Assembly (NCBI RefSeq): GCF_021117425.1
Contig: NZ_CP088298.1
Coordinates: forward strand, 620,001 to 684,000
Origin: Brevibacterium zhoupengii
GTDB taxonomy: Bacteria; Actinomycetota; Actinomycetes; Actinomycetales; Brevibacteriaceae
Direction: 5' to 3'
Length of the DNA stretch: 64,000 nt
Under the pieces are notes generated by a model. The model was given only the letters and a program-made list of their open reading frames with translations, was not told where the DNA came from and searched no databases. Position 1 is the first letter of the stretch, and each line of letters begins with the position of its first letter. Shown here piece after piece: positions 55,968-64,000 of this stretch. The position numbers and the translations under genes were made by a program.

Positions 55968-56972
55968 GTGTTCGAAGGCGAACAGACACAGACCGAGCAG
56001 CGTGCCTTCACCGGCCAGTTGCCCGCTCCTTCTGCGACGTCCCGGACCCTCGCCGAGGCTCATCATCGTTACCGTGACCTCGACGAAGGCGAGATCGCCG
56101 ACTACATCCCCATCCTCGCCGAGGCTGATCCGAGCTGGTTCGGCCTTAGCTTCACCGACACCACGGGCCGTGCCCATGAGGCCGGTGATGTGGAGGTGGC
56201 CTTTTCGATCCAGTCGATCTCGAAGGCCTTCGTCTTCGCCCTGGTCTGTCAGGCTCGCAGCCACGAGTTCGTCCACGAGCGTATCGGGGTCAACAACACT
56301 GGACTGCCGTTCAACTCTGTGATGGCCATCGAACTCAACGACGGACACCCGATGAATGCGATGGTCAATGCCGGAGCGATCGCCACCTCGGCGCTGGTGA
56401 CCGGTGAGACTCCGGCCGAGAAGTGGGAGACCATTCGCACCGGACTCTCCCGGTTTGCCGGTCGGAGCCTTGAACTCGACGGGCGCGTGTATCGCTCCGA
56501 GATCGAGACCAATCAACGCAACAAGGCGCTCGCCCGATTGCTGGAGAGCTACGGACGAATCATCACGGACCCCTTGGACAGCGTCGACATCTACACCCGC
56601 CAGTGTTCGCTGTTGGTGAGCGCCCATGATCTCGCGGTCATGGGCGCGACACTGGCCGATGGGGGAGTGAACCCGGTGACCCGTGAACGCGTCGTCTCGG
56701 CTGAGGTCGCCCGGGACACGCTGGCTCTGCTGGCATCGTGCGGAATGTATGAGAACAGCGGAGAATGGCTCTTCGAGATCGGTCTGCCGGCGAAGTCCGG
56801 GGTCGCTGGCGGGATCGTGGCGATCGCTCCGGGCAAGGGCGCGCTCGGCACTTTCTCACCTCGACTCGACTCCGCCGGAAACAGTGTCCGCGGACAACGG
56901 GCCTGTTTCGATCTCTCTCGGGCTCTTGGCCTCAACCTCTTCGCTTCGTCTCCAGAACCGCCGCATCGTTAG
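55968..56972 (+). CDS. glsA: Glutaminase
   Basis: Hydrolyses glutamine to glutamate and ammonia. 334 residues with the serine-dependent beta-lactamase-like fold: catalytic SIQSISKAF (Ser-x-x-Lys), NAMVNAGAIA, ETNQRNKALARLLES, YTRQCSLLVSAHDLA and GLPAKSGVAGGIVAI. No C-terminal STAS domain. GTG 55968 is chosen because GAGGAG lies 7 nt upstream. In salt- or acid-stressed cells glutaminase supplies glutamate and ammonia, but no direct link to ectABC is visible. Confidence 0.95.
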   Translation: MFEGEQTQTEQRAFTGQLPAPSATSRTLAEAHHRYRDLDEGEIADYIPILAEADPSWFGLSFTDTTGRAHEAGDVEVAFSIQSISKAFVFALVCQARSHEFVHERIGVNNTGLPFNSVMAIELNDGHPMNAMVNAGAIATSALVTGETPAEKWETIRTGLSRFAGRSLELDGRVYRSEIETNQRNKALARLLESYGRIITDPLDSVDIYTRQCSLLVSAHDLAVMGATLADGGVNPVTRERVVSAEVARDTLALLASCGMYENSGEWLFEIGLPAKSGVAGGIVAIAPGKGALGTFSPRLDSAGNSVRGQRACFDLSRALGLNLFASSPEPPHR

Positions 56973-56978
56973 CCGCAG

Positions 56979-57027
56979 CGCCGATAGTCGCACTCCGCCG
57001 ATAGTCGCACTCGTTGCTAGTCGTACC
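56979..57027. repeat. Short 17-bp tandem repeat
   Basis: CGCCGATAGTCGCACT occurs at 56979-56994 and again, exact, at 56996-57011; a degenerate third unit (CGTTGCTAGTCGTACC) follows. It fills the gap between glsA and the MFS gene. Confidence 0.85.
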
Positions 57028-57044
57028 CGCTGAAAGGAAATGCC

Positions 57045-58667
57045 GTGTCTGCCGCCAAGTCGTCGCCCGAAGCAGTTGAGGAGCGCACCTCGTGGACTCC
57101 CATGATCGGGCTCTTCCTCGCCCAGGTGCTCATGTCCTTCAACGTTGCGGCGCTTCCCATTTCGCTGGGCGGAATGGTCGAGGACTTCGGTGTGGCTCCC
57201 ACCGTCGCCTCATCGACGATCGTCGTCTACGGTCTCGCGGTCGCAGCCCTGGTCATGACGGGCGCGAAGATGGGCCAGCGCATCGGCTGGGTGATCATCT
57301 TCCGGGTTGTGCTCATTGTCTTCGCCGGGTCGTCGCTGCTGATGATCTTCTCCCGCACCGTTGCCTGGGCTATCGGCGGGCAGATACTGGCCGGTGCTGC
57401 CGCCGCTATCATCGTGCCGGCGCTCGTGGCTCTCATCGCGGAGAACTACCGAGGAGCGCAGCAGGCAGCCGCTGTCGGCTCACTGGGTTCAGCACGTGCG
57501 TTTTCGGGAATGAGCGCCTTCCTCATCGGTGGCACGCTGGGCACACTGGTCGGGTGGCGACCGATCTTCTTCATCACCCTGGGTCTAGCTGTCATCGTCT
57601 TCGCCTTGAGTTTCAAACTGCGCTCGGACAAGGGTGACCCGACGATTCGCATCGACCTGGTCGCCTCGGCGCTCATCGGCGCTGCGATCGTGCTGCTGAC
57701 AATGGGCTTCAACAATCTCAACGCCTGGGGCATCATCCGCGCCGAGGACGGAGCCCCGTTCTCCATCGCAGGCCTCTCCCCGGCACCGGTCTTCGTCATC
57801 ATCGGAATCGTCCTCGGCCAGGCGTTCTTCATGTGGACGCGCAGGCGCATCGCCGGCGGGAAGGTGCCACTGGTCGACATCAGTGTGCTCGCCAGACCCA
57901 CAGAGCGCGCCGCGGTGTACGCGATGTTCGTCGTCGTGGCGATGGAGGCCGCGGTGAACTTCACCGTCCCCACCTATATTCAAGTGGTGCAGGGCCGGAC
58001 CCCGTTCGATACATCTTTGGCGATGCTGCCGTTCAACCTCACTGTGTTCGTCACCGCCACACTCATCGTCCGCTTCTACAAACGCTACGCACCACGAACG
58101 ATCGCCCTGTTCTCATTCGGCCTGACGACTCTGGCCCTGGTGTGGCTGGCCTTCGTGGTCACGAACAACTGGGAGACTCTGCCGACGATCCTCGGCCTCA
58201 TAGTCTTCGGCATCGGCCAAGGTGCTCTCGTCACCCTCGTCTTCAACGTCCTCGTCACTGCCGCACCCAAGCGCCTGGCAGGAGACGTCGGCTCAATCCG
58301 CGGCACCGCACAGAACCTTGCCTCGGCGGTGGGCACCGCGGTGATGGGAGGCGTGCTCGTGACCGTGCTGAGCGCGGGGATCATGAACGCCGTCGATGAC
58401 CACGCAGGCCTGCCCGAAGGCATCGTCGCCCAAGTCGACCTCGACAACGTCAACTTCATCAGCAACGACGAACTCGAAGAGGTCCTCGCAGAGACGACGG
58501 CAACGCCGGATCAGATCGAACAGGCAGTCGAACTCAATGCCGAACAGCGCTTGCGCACACTGAAGATCGGCTTCCTCATCCTTGCCGGCATCAGTCTGGT
58601 CGCGGCACTTCCGGCCTCACGCCTACCCAAATACCGTCCCGACGAGATCCCGGACCCAGCGGGGTAA
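57045..58667 (+). CDS. MFS transporter, DHA2-type
   Basis: 540 residues with 14 predicted membrane segments and a hydrophilic extracytoplasmic loop before the last segment (residues about 440-500, rich in Asp/Glu). GTG 57045 has AAAGGA about 6 nt upstream. It follows glsA by 72 bp on the same strand and may be cotranscribed; a role in glutamate or GABA exchange would be speculation. Confidence 0.88.
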   Translation: MSAAKSSPEAVEERTSWTPMIGLFLAQVLMSFNVAALPISLGGMVEDFGVAPTVASSTIVVYGLAVAALVMTGAKMGQRIGWVIIFRVVLIVFAGSSLLMIFSRTVAWAIGGQILAGAAAAIIVPALVALIAENYRGAQQAAAVGSLGSARAFSGMSAFLIGGTLGTLVGWRPIFFITLGLAVIVFALSFKLRSDKGDPTIRIDLVASALIGAAIVLLTMGFNNLNAWGIIRAEDGAPFSIAGLSPAPVFVIIGIVLGQAFFMWTRRRIAGGKVPLVDISVLARPTERAAVYAMFVVVAMEAAVNFTVPTYIQVVQGRTPFDTSLAMLPFNLTVFVTATLIVRFYKRYAPRTIALFSFGLTTLALVWLAFVVTNNWETLPTILGLIVFGIGQGALVTLVFNVLVTAAPKRLAGDVGSIRGTAQNLASAVGTAVMGGVLVTVLSAGIMNAVDDHAGLPEGIVAQVDLDNVNFISNDELEEVLAETTATPDQIEQAVELNAEQRLRTLKIGFLILAGISLVAALPASRLPKYRPDEIPDPAG

Positions 58668-58720
58668 CGCTCACCAGCACAGCTTCTCTTATACAAGGCA
58701 GTGAGTCCTGCAGGGACACA

Positions 58721-58747
58721 GGGCCGTTCTATGAGATTTCACGGCCC
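58721..58747 (+). terminator. Hairpin after the MFS gene
   Basis: GGGCCGT / ACGGCCC, 7-bp perfect stem, 13-nt loop, followed by GATTTG. Just downstream a GTGG-ACTA-CCAC dyad (58753-58764) lies upstream of the dehydrogenase start and may be a GntR-type operator. Confidence 0.5.
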
Positions 58748-58828
58748 GATTTGTGGACTACCACGAGTAACATGCTACCGTCTTCTCTCGTGGTGATTTC
58801 CGCCACAAGGATCTTTCAGGAGAATTCT

Positions 58829-61756
58829 GTGACCGTCCCTGTTGGCGTAGGCGCCACCGCTGATGTCGAGCTGCCCGATGTCGAACCACTGCTGCGGACC
58901 GATACCGCGACTCGCGGCGCCTATACCTCCGATGCAAGCATCTTCCGACGTATCCCGCAGGCTGTGCTCGAACCCGACTCTGTCGACCAAATCAAGGCGG
59001 GGCTCGCTCTTGCCAGGGAACGCCAGTGGTCAGTGACAATGCGCGGCGGCGGCACATCGGTGGCCGGCAACGCAATCGGCGAGGGGCTGATCATCGATGT
59101 CTCGCGTCACTTCAACCGCGTCATCGACATCGACCCGCAGACGCTGACGGCTCGCATCGAACCCGGCGCGATCTGCGATGACCTTCGCGCAGCGACAGCA
59201 CCCTACGGCCTTACCTACGGCCCCGACCCGTCGACTCACTCGCGCTGCAGCATCGGCGGAATGATCGCCAACAACGCCTGCGGCTCCCATTCGCTAGCGT
59301 GGGGAACAGCCGCCGACAACGTCGAAGAACTGACTATCTTGCGCGCCGATGGATCCACCGTCATCCTCCGCCGAGGCGGCACCTCCGACCCAGCGCTGGA
59401 TGAGCAGCTGCGTACCCTTCGTGACAACCACCTCGGTGAGTTCCGGACGAAACTGTCACAGTTCCCCCGACAGGTCTCCGGATACGGACTGCACTACCTT
59501 CTGCAGGAGAACGGCTTCGACACGGCTAAGGCCTTCGCCGGATCCGAAGGCACCCTGGGCATCATCCTTGAAGCAGTCGTCCGCCTCGTCCCAATTCCCA
59601 AGCAGAAGGCACTGGCCGTACTGGCCTTTCCCACAGTCTTCGACGCAGCAGCTGCCGCCCCTCTGACGCGGTTGCCTGGCGTTGCGACCTCCGAAGGCAT
59701 GGGTGGTGACCTGCTGGACACACTACGCATTTCCCAAGGCTCCGAAGCCGGGTCCAACCTCCCCGGTGCTGTGACCGACGAGAACGGCTCCCGCCCGGCC
59801 GGAGGGTGGCTGTTCTGTGAGACCACGGGTGAGACCCACGCCGAGGCGACTGGTCGTGCACAGGATCTGCTCGATCGATTCGCCGCACACCCGGATCACC
59901 CGACCATTGCATCCGTACTCGTCTCCGACCCGGGAGAGATGCGAGGACTGTGGCGCATTCGCGAATCCGCCGCCGGCCTGGTTACGAGGCTGCCCGACGG
60001 GGGAGAGGCCTGGCCGAACTGGGAAGACTCCGCCGTGCCACCAGAACGCCTGGCCGACTACCTGCGTGCTCTCTACGCACTCTTGGACCAGCACGGGCTC
60101 CGCGGCATTCCCTTCGGGCACTTCGGCGAAGGCTGTGTGCACCTGCGAATCTCCTTCACCCTGGGAACCGATGAGGGCAAGGCCGTCTTCCGTGCGTTCA
60201 TGCAGGACGCCGCGAAACTCGTTGCCCGACACGGAGGTTCACTCTCCGGTGAGCACGGCGACGGTCGCGCCCGGTCCGAACTGCTACCGGTCATGTACAC
60301 ACCAGAGATCATGCGCTCCTTCGTCGAGGTCAAGTCGATCTTCGATCCCCAACGCCTGCTCAACCCCGGTGTGCTCATCGACGCCGATCAGATCGATTCG
60401 GGCATCCGGCCGGCACCAGGACAGCGCACTTTTGAGTTCCTGCCGGTCCATGACCTCAACCGCGATGGCGGGTCCCTGGTCAATGCCGTCAACCGCTGTG
60501 TGGGTGTGGGGCTGTGCCGGTCGGAGGAACACGCCATGTGCCCGTCCTTCCAGATCACCAAAGACGAGGTGCACTCCACTCGAGGTCGAGCCCGAGTGCT
60601 GTCCGAAATGTTCCGCGGCGAGCTCTATCCCGATGGCACCGACTCCGAAGAGGTTAAGGATGCCCTGGACCTTTGCCTGTCTTGTCATGCCTGCGCCGAT
60701 GAGTGCCCGGTCAATGTGGACATGTCCAAGTACAAGACAGAGTTCCTCCACCAGCACTACAAGAAGAAACGCCGACCTATGGCGCACTATTCGATGGGCT
60801 GGCTGCCGCTGACCAGCCATTTCCTGCACCTCGTGCCGGGACTGGCTACCTTGGCCAACGCTGTCCTGTCGATCAAGCCGGTGGAGAAGATCGTCATGCG
60901 CCTAGGCGGTGTCGACACCAGCCGCTCAATGATCACCTTCGCCTCGCGCAGCTTCCAGTCGATTGCGAAGAAGCGGCGACAGAGACAGACGGCTGCCCGT
61001 GAAAGGGTGGTCCTGTGGCCGGACTCCTTCACCAACCACATGGACACACATGTAGCCGAGGACGCCTACGAGGTGCTCACCGCCATGGGCTACGAGGTTG
61101 TGGTGCCCAGCGGCTTCGTTTGCTGCGGACTCACCTGGCACTCCACCGGTCAGCTCACCGAAACGCAGCGCATCCTCAGAGGCACCTTCGATCGTCTGGA
61201 AGAGTGGATCGACGGGTCGACTCCCGTCGTTGTGCTCGAACCTTCGTGTGCGGCAATGCTGGCAGACGAAGCTCCACTCTTGATGACCGATGATCCCCGA
61301 GCGGCAACTCTGAGCCCTCAGATTCTAACGCTGGGAGACCTCGTCGAGCGCCGTGGCGAGAAGGCCGATGCAAACGAGGCGGCGTGGCCCTTCGCATCTC
61401 TCGACGTGCACGGTCTGTCCCAGGTGCACTGCCACGAACGTTCACGTCGTGCCCACGGAACGACCACCTCGGCGTTGGAGAGGATCGGCGTAGACGAATC
61501 CGCCATCGAAACCGGTTGTTGTGGTCTGGCAGGCAACTGGGGCTTCGAACCGGGCCACGGTGAGATGTCGCGTGAACTTGGCGAAAGGGAGTTGCTACCA
61601 CGTGTTCGCGAACTTCCCGATTCTGACGCGGTGATTGCCGACGGCTTCTCCTGCCGCACGCAGATCCGCGAGGGCCTGGCTGGAAGTCAGCACGAAACGA
61701 AACGCGGAGTGCACACTGCGCAGCTGCTCCGGTCGGCACTGCGCCCACACATCTGA
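58829..61756 (+). CDS. FAD/Fe-S D-2-hydroxyacid (D-lactate-type) dehydrogenase
   Basis: 975 residues, fused GlcD plus GlcF-like enzyme. FAD-binding (PCMH) part: VTMRGGGTSVAGNAIGEGLI and SIGGMIANNACGSHSLAWGT. C-terminal flavin-oxidase part: PFGHFGEGCVHLRI and GSLSGEHGDGRARSE. Two [4Fe-4S] sites: CVGVGLCRSEEHAMCPS and CLSCHACADECPVN. Then CCG domains with SGFVCCGLTWHSTGQ and ETGCCGLAGNWGFE. It oxidises D-lactate or a related acid to the keto acid and feeds the quinone pool. GTG 58829 has AGGAGA 5 nt upstream. A TRAP-like permease gene follows after 39 bp. Confidence 0.93.
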   Translation: MTVPVGVGATADVELPDVEPLLRTDTATRGAYTSDASIFRRIPQAVLEPDSVDQIKAGLALARERQWSVTMRGGGTSVAGNAIGEGLIIDVSRHFNRVIDIDPQTLTARIEPGAICDDLRAATAPYGLTYGPDPSTHSRCSIGGMIANNACGSHSLAWGTAADNVEELTILRADGSTVILRRGGTSDPALDEQLRTLRDNHLGEFRTKLSQFPRQVSGYGLHYLLQENGFDTAKAFAGSEGTLGIILEAVVRLVPIPKQKALAVLAFPTVFDAAAAAPLTRLPGVATSEGMGGDLLDTLRISQGSEAGSNLPGAVTDENGSRPAGGWLFCETTGETHAEATGRAQDLLDRFAAHPDHPTIASVLVSDPGEMRGLWRIRESAAGLVTRLPDGGEAWPNWEDSAVPPERLADYLRALYALLDQHGLRGIPFGHFGEGCVHLRISFTLGTDEGKAVFRAFMQDAAKLVARHGGSLSGEHGDGRARSELLPVMYTPEIMRSFVEVKSIFDPQRLLNPGVLIDADQIDSGIRPAPGQRTFEFLPVHDLNRDGGSLVNAVNRCVGVGLCRSEEHAMCPSFQITKDEVHSTRGRARVLSEMFRGELYPDGTDSEEVKDALDLCLSCHACADECPVNVDMSKYKTEFLHQHYKKKRRPMAHYSMGWLPLTSHFLHLVPGLATLANAVLSIKPVEKIVMRLGGVDTSRSMITFASRSFQSIAKKRRQRQTAARERVVLWPDSFTNHMDTHVAEDAYEVLTAMGYEVVVPSGFVCCGLTWHSTGQLTETQRILRGTFDRLEEWIDGSTPVVVLEPSCAAMLADEAPLLMTDDPRAATLSPQILTLGDLVERRGEKADANEAAWPFASLDVHGLSQVHCHERSRRAHGTTTSALERIGVDESAIETGCCGLAGNWGFEPGHGEMSRELGERELLPRVRELPDSDAVIADGFSCRTQIREGLAGSQHETKRGVHTAQLLRSALRPHI

Positions 61757-61795
61757 TCTGATTCATCAAACTTATCCATCACCAGGAGTACACCT

Positions 61796-63142
61796 ATGGG
61801 CATTCTCGCTCTCGCTGTGTTCATTGCGATCACAGTGGTCCTCAACGTCCCGTTCAAACGGCCCATTGCCGAGGCGCTGCTCGTCGCGCTGGTCGGCACC
61901 GCTGCGGTCGGTGGTTCACGATTCTTCGAGCTACTGAGCGCTGGCGTCGTCAGCGCGTTGGACAATGACGTCACATTCGCTGGAATGGCCTTTGTCTTCA
62001 TGGGCGTCATCGTCAGTCAGACGGGCCTGATCGAGCGGCTGATCACCATCTTCAACTCGATCTTCGGCAGGCTGCGCGGCGGTGCAGCCTATGTATCCAC
62101 AGCAGGCTCAGCGGCAATCGGCCTGGTCGCGGGGTCAACGGCAGGCAACGCTGCGACTGTTGGTGCGGTGACGATTCCGTGGATGAAGGAAAACGGCTGG
62201 ACCTCCACTCGGGCTGCCACTCTTGTCGCGGGCAACTCGGGTCTCGGTGTATCTTTGCCGCCGAACTCCACCATGTTCATCGTCCTTGCTGCTATCCCGG
62301 CCACGCTCGGCGTCACCGGTGCCGACGTCTACGTCTCGCTCATGGTCGCCGGTGCTTACTGCGTGCTGTACCGGATGATCGTCGTCTGGTACTGGGCTCG
62401 CAAGGACGGGCTGAAGCCAGCGAAGGCATCGCACATCCTCTCCTTCGGTAATGCTCTGAAAGATGGTTGGTCCTCCACACTGATCTTCCTCGGGATCCTT
62501 ATCCCCGTGGTCCTGACCTTCGGGCCGCTCTTCGATTGGCTCTCCGCCGAGGCACGAATCGGCGAAGGGCCCATGGGAGAGGTCTCCATCATCGTGTGGG
62601 TGCCGATCCTGATCTCGATCATCGCGCTCGTTGAAGGACGCCACCGTCTGGCCGGCCGGTGGTCGCAGGTCGGTGATGCACTTCGCAAGGAAGCACCACA
62701 GTTCGCCACGGTCGGCATTTCTTTGTTCGCAGCGCTGGCGGCCTCGACCATCATGTCCGAGCTCGGCGTGGGTGAGCAGCTGACCTCGGCGCTGGGTGCC
62801 GTCGACCTGCCTGTGCCGCTGCTGGTGCTCATCATCTGCATCGTCGCAGTCATCGTTGCCACCCCGCTGTCCTCAACGGCTACTGCGGCTGCGATTGGTG
62901 CTCCGGCGGTCATCGCCATGGATGCGATGGGCATTCCTCCCGTTGTGGCAGTGTGCGCGATGCTGGTGTGCACGTCCACCGAAGGCGCCTCCCCGCCGGT
63001 GGGTGCTCCCATCTATCTGGCTTCGAGCATGGCGAAGGTGGAACCGCGCAAAATGTTCGTTCCGCTCATCGTCTGGTTCGTGGCACCGGTCATCGCCATC
63101 GCCTGGGCTATCGCCATGGGCTTCCTCCCAATTCCAAGTTGA
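61796..63142 (+). CDS. TRAP transporter large permease-like protein (DctM type)
   Basis: 448 residues, about 12 segments. DctM-like features are GLVAGSTAGNAATVGAVTIP and LVAGNSGLGVSLPPNSTMF. A small DctQ and a DctP receptor are absent; only a 77-residue two-segment protein follows. AGGAG lies 7 nt before the ATG. Cotranscription with the dehydrogenase suggests uptake of D-lactate, glycolate or a related 2-hydroxyacid. Confidence 0.82.
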   Translation: MGILALAVFIAITVVLNVPFKRPIAEALLVALVGTAAVGGSRFFELLSAGVVSALDNDVTFAGMAFVFMGVIVSQTGLIERLITIFNSIFGRLRGGAAYVSTAGSAAIGLVAGSTAGNAATVGAVTIPWMKENGWTSTRAATLVAGNSGLGVSLPPNSTMFIVLAAIPATLGVTGADVYVSLMVAGAYCVLYRMIVVWYWARKDGLKPAKASHILSFGNALKDGWSSTLIFLGILIPVVLTFGPLFDWLSAEARIGEGPMGEVSIIVWVPILISIIALVEGRHRLAGRWSQVGDALRKEAPQFATVGISLFAALAASTIMSELGVGEQLTSALGAVDLPVPLLVLIICIVAVIVATPLSSTATAAAIGAPAVIAMDAMGIPPVVAVCAMLVCTSTEGASPPVGAPIYLASSMAKVEPRKMFVPLIVWFVAPVIAIAWAIAMGFLPIPS

Positions 63143-63172
63143 CCCACCACTTTCAGATTTGAAGGAGACATC

Positions 63173-63406
63173 ATGAAGAAGGCTGTTCTCGGACTGTTCT
63201 GGTTCTCGCTGGCCGCATTCCTGCTACTCGGAGTGGGAATTGTGGGTGGTCAGCTCATCGGAGTGCTAACCGGCCAAGGAGCAATCGTCGCCGGTGCTGC
63301 GTCCCTGCTCAACTGGCCTGCGTTCTCGCTGGCCACAGTCTGTTCGCTGGCTGCATTCGCGCTGGGCTATTTCCCCTCGGAGAAGCAGCCTGCACATGGG
63401 GAATGA
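63173..63406 (+). CDS. Small two-segment membrane protein
   Basis: 77 residues with two hydrophobic segments (LFWFSLAAFLLLGVGIVGG, WPAFSLATVCSLAAFALGY) and a short polar tail. AAGGAGA precedes the ATG. It is 30 bp downstream of the permease gene, so likely an accessory subunit of that carrier. It is much shorter than the four-segment DctQ family. No other function suggested. Confidence 0.75.
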   Translation: MKKAVLGLFWFSLAAFLLLGVGIVGGQLIGVLTGQGAIVAGAASLLNWPAFSLATVCSLAAFALGYFPSEKQPAHGE

Positions 63407-63448
63407 CCGGCCGATGGTGCACGGCACCTGACGGGTGCCCGCTCCCGG

Positions 63449-64000
63449 CTAGCCGCTGCTCGTCTCGCCGAAATACCCTGCGGTCAATTGGTCCCACAGT
63501 GTCGTTGCGTCACGTTCATCACCTGATCGGCTGAGGGCCTGTTGAACCAGCAGTCTTCCGGTGGCCGCGAGGTGCCGATCCATGGCATCTCGCGCCGCTT
63601 TCGTATCTCCGCCGAGGACGGCAACGATGATGGGTTCGTGTTCCTTGGAGATGTCTTCAAGTGTGCGAAGGCCCTGGGACGTCGAGGCCCCGAGCATGCG
63701 GGTGGAGACGCGGAGTTTGTTGACCATTTCGCGGGCCCGGTCCATGCCCGCTGCGTCCAGGATCACTGCGTGCAGATCCTGGTCGCGATCGAAGAAATCC
63801 TTCTCATTGGAGTCCGCGGCGGCAGTGTCCATCGCCTGGCGCAGCTCGGTGATGCGATCAGCCTGATCATCCGTTTTTGACTGGGCGGCCCTTCCCGCGG
63901 CTGGGATCTCTAGGGCTGCACGGATCGAGAAGATCTGAGCGACATCCTCCGGCGTGGTCGGCACCAGCTGGAAGCCACGGTTCTTGGCGAAGCGGATCAC
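63449..64000 (-). CDS. GntR-family regulator with FCD domain, N-terminus outside window
   Basis: The frame is open to the window end; 183 residues of the C-terminal side are seen. The FCD domain includes EDVAQIFSIRAALEIPAAGR, RDQDLHAVILDAAGMDRA and SKEHEPIIVAVLGGD, with the metal-binding Asp/His positions. The wing residues FAKNRGFQLVP mark the end of the HTH, which lies beyond base 64000. It converges on the dehydrogenase-permease operon and is a good candidate for its lactate-type regulator (LldR-like). Confidence 0.88.
   Translation of the reverse strand: MIRFAKNRGFQLVPTTPEDVAQIFSIRAALEIPAAGRAAQSKTDDQADRITELRQAMDTAAADSNEKDFFDRDQDLHAVILDAAGMDRAREMVNKLRVSTRMLGASTSQGLRTLEDISKEHEPIIVAVLGGDTKAARDAMDRHLAATGRLLVQQALSRSGDERDATTLWDQLTAGYFGETSSG

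Overview
The window is chromosomal DNA from a high-GC actinobacterium. Gene content and style (ectABC, a gcvP-gcvT-gcvH-sdaA block, AGCS and TRAP carriers, many MFS exporters, GntR/FCD and LysR regulators) suggest a salt-tolerant member of the Micrococcales such as Brevibacterium. That genus guess is inference; there is no rRNA or tRNA gene in the window to fix it. About 50 protein genes are supported. The window cuts gcvP at the left edge and a GntR-family regulator at the right edge.

Layout. 1-5.1 kb: glycine cleavage genes gcvP (partial), gcvT, gcvH, then sdaA, a route from glycine and serine to C1 units and pyruvate. 5.7-8.4 kb: ectA, ectB, ectC for the compatible solute ectoine, with strong hairpins in both spacers and a bipartite terminator; no ectD follows. 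8.5-19.9 kb: a secreted Lys-rich protein, an AGCS amino-acid symporter, a glycerophosphodiesterase, a membrane protein, a penicillin-binding-protein-like serine hydrolase, a DUF255 protein, an ABC-class ATPase and an amidohydrolase. 20.1-23.4 kb: a fused TRAP permease and its TAXI-type receptor, preceded by a CRP/GlxR-type box. 23.8-30.9 kb: GNAT, M18 aminopeptidase, DUF1684 protein, M13 metallopeptidase, protein tyrosine phosphatase and CopC protein. 31-34 kb: a marR-MFS operon divergent from a luciferase-like monooxygenase.

34.0-36.8 kb is the clearest accessory segment. A visibly AT-richer stretch carries one AIPR-family (abortive-infection-type) gene, between a decayed lysR fragment and an intact lysR paralogue. 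36.8-44.8 kb: lysR and a divergent fumarate reductase-type flavoprotein, an MFS exporter, an XRE plus membrane-protein pair, and a GntR-MFS operon. 45-49 kb: rarA, another MFS carrier and an LCP ligase. 50.2-52.1 kb: a hipA-type toxin gene with an unusual two-domain partner regulator. 52-58.7 kb: XRE/cupin-MFS, pgm, glutaminase and an MFS carrier. 58.8-63.4 kb: a large FAD/Fe-S D-2-hydroxyacid (lactate-type) dehydrogenase with a TRAP-like permease, next to a convergent GntR/FCD regulator.

Four patterns cut across genes. First, thirteen genes have a TANNNT -10 hexamer 6-7 nt before the start codon, and nearly all of them lack a usable Shine-Dalgarno, which points to leaderless mRNAs. Second, a family of REP-like palindromes occurs between genes at 40.2, 44.9 and 46.5 kb. 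Third, several conserved enzymes carry low-complexity Ser/Asp/Ala/Gly-rich inserts in loops. Fourth, many divergent promoters hold clear dyad operators that can be paired with the adjacent regulator.
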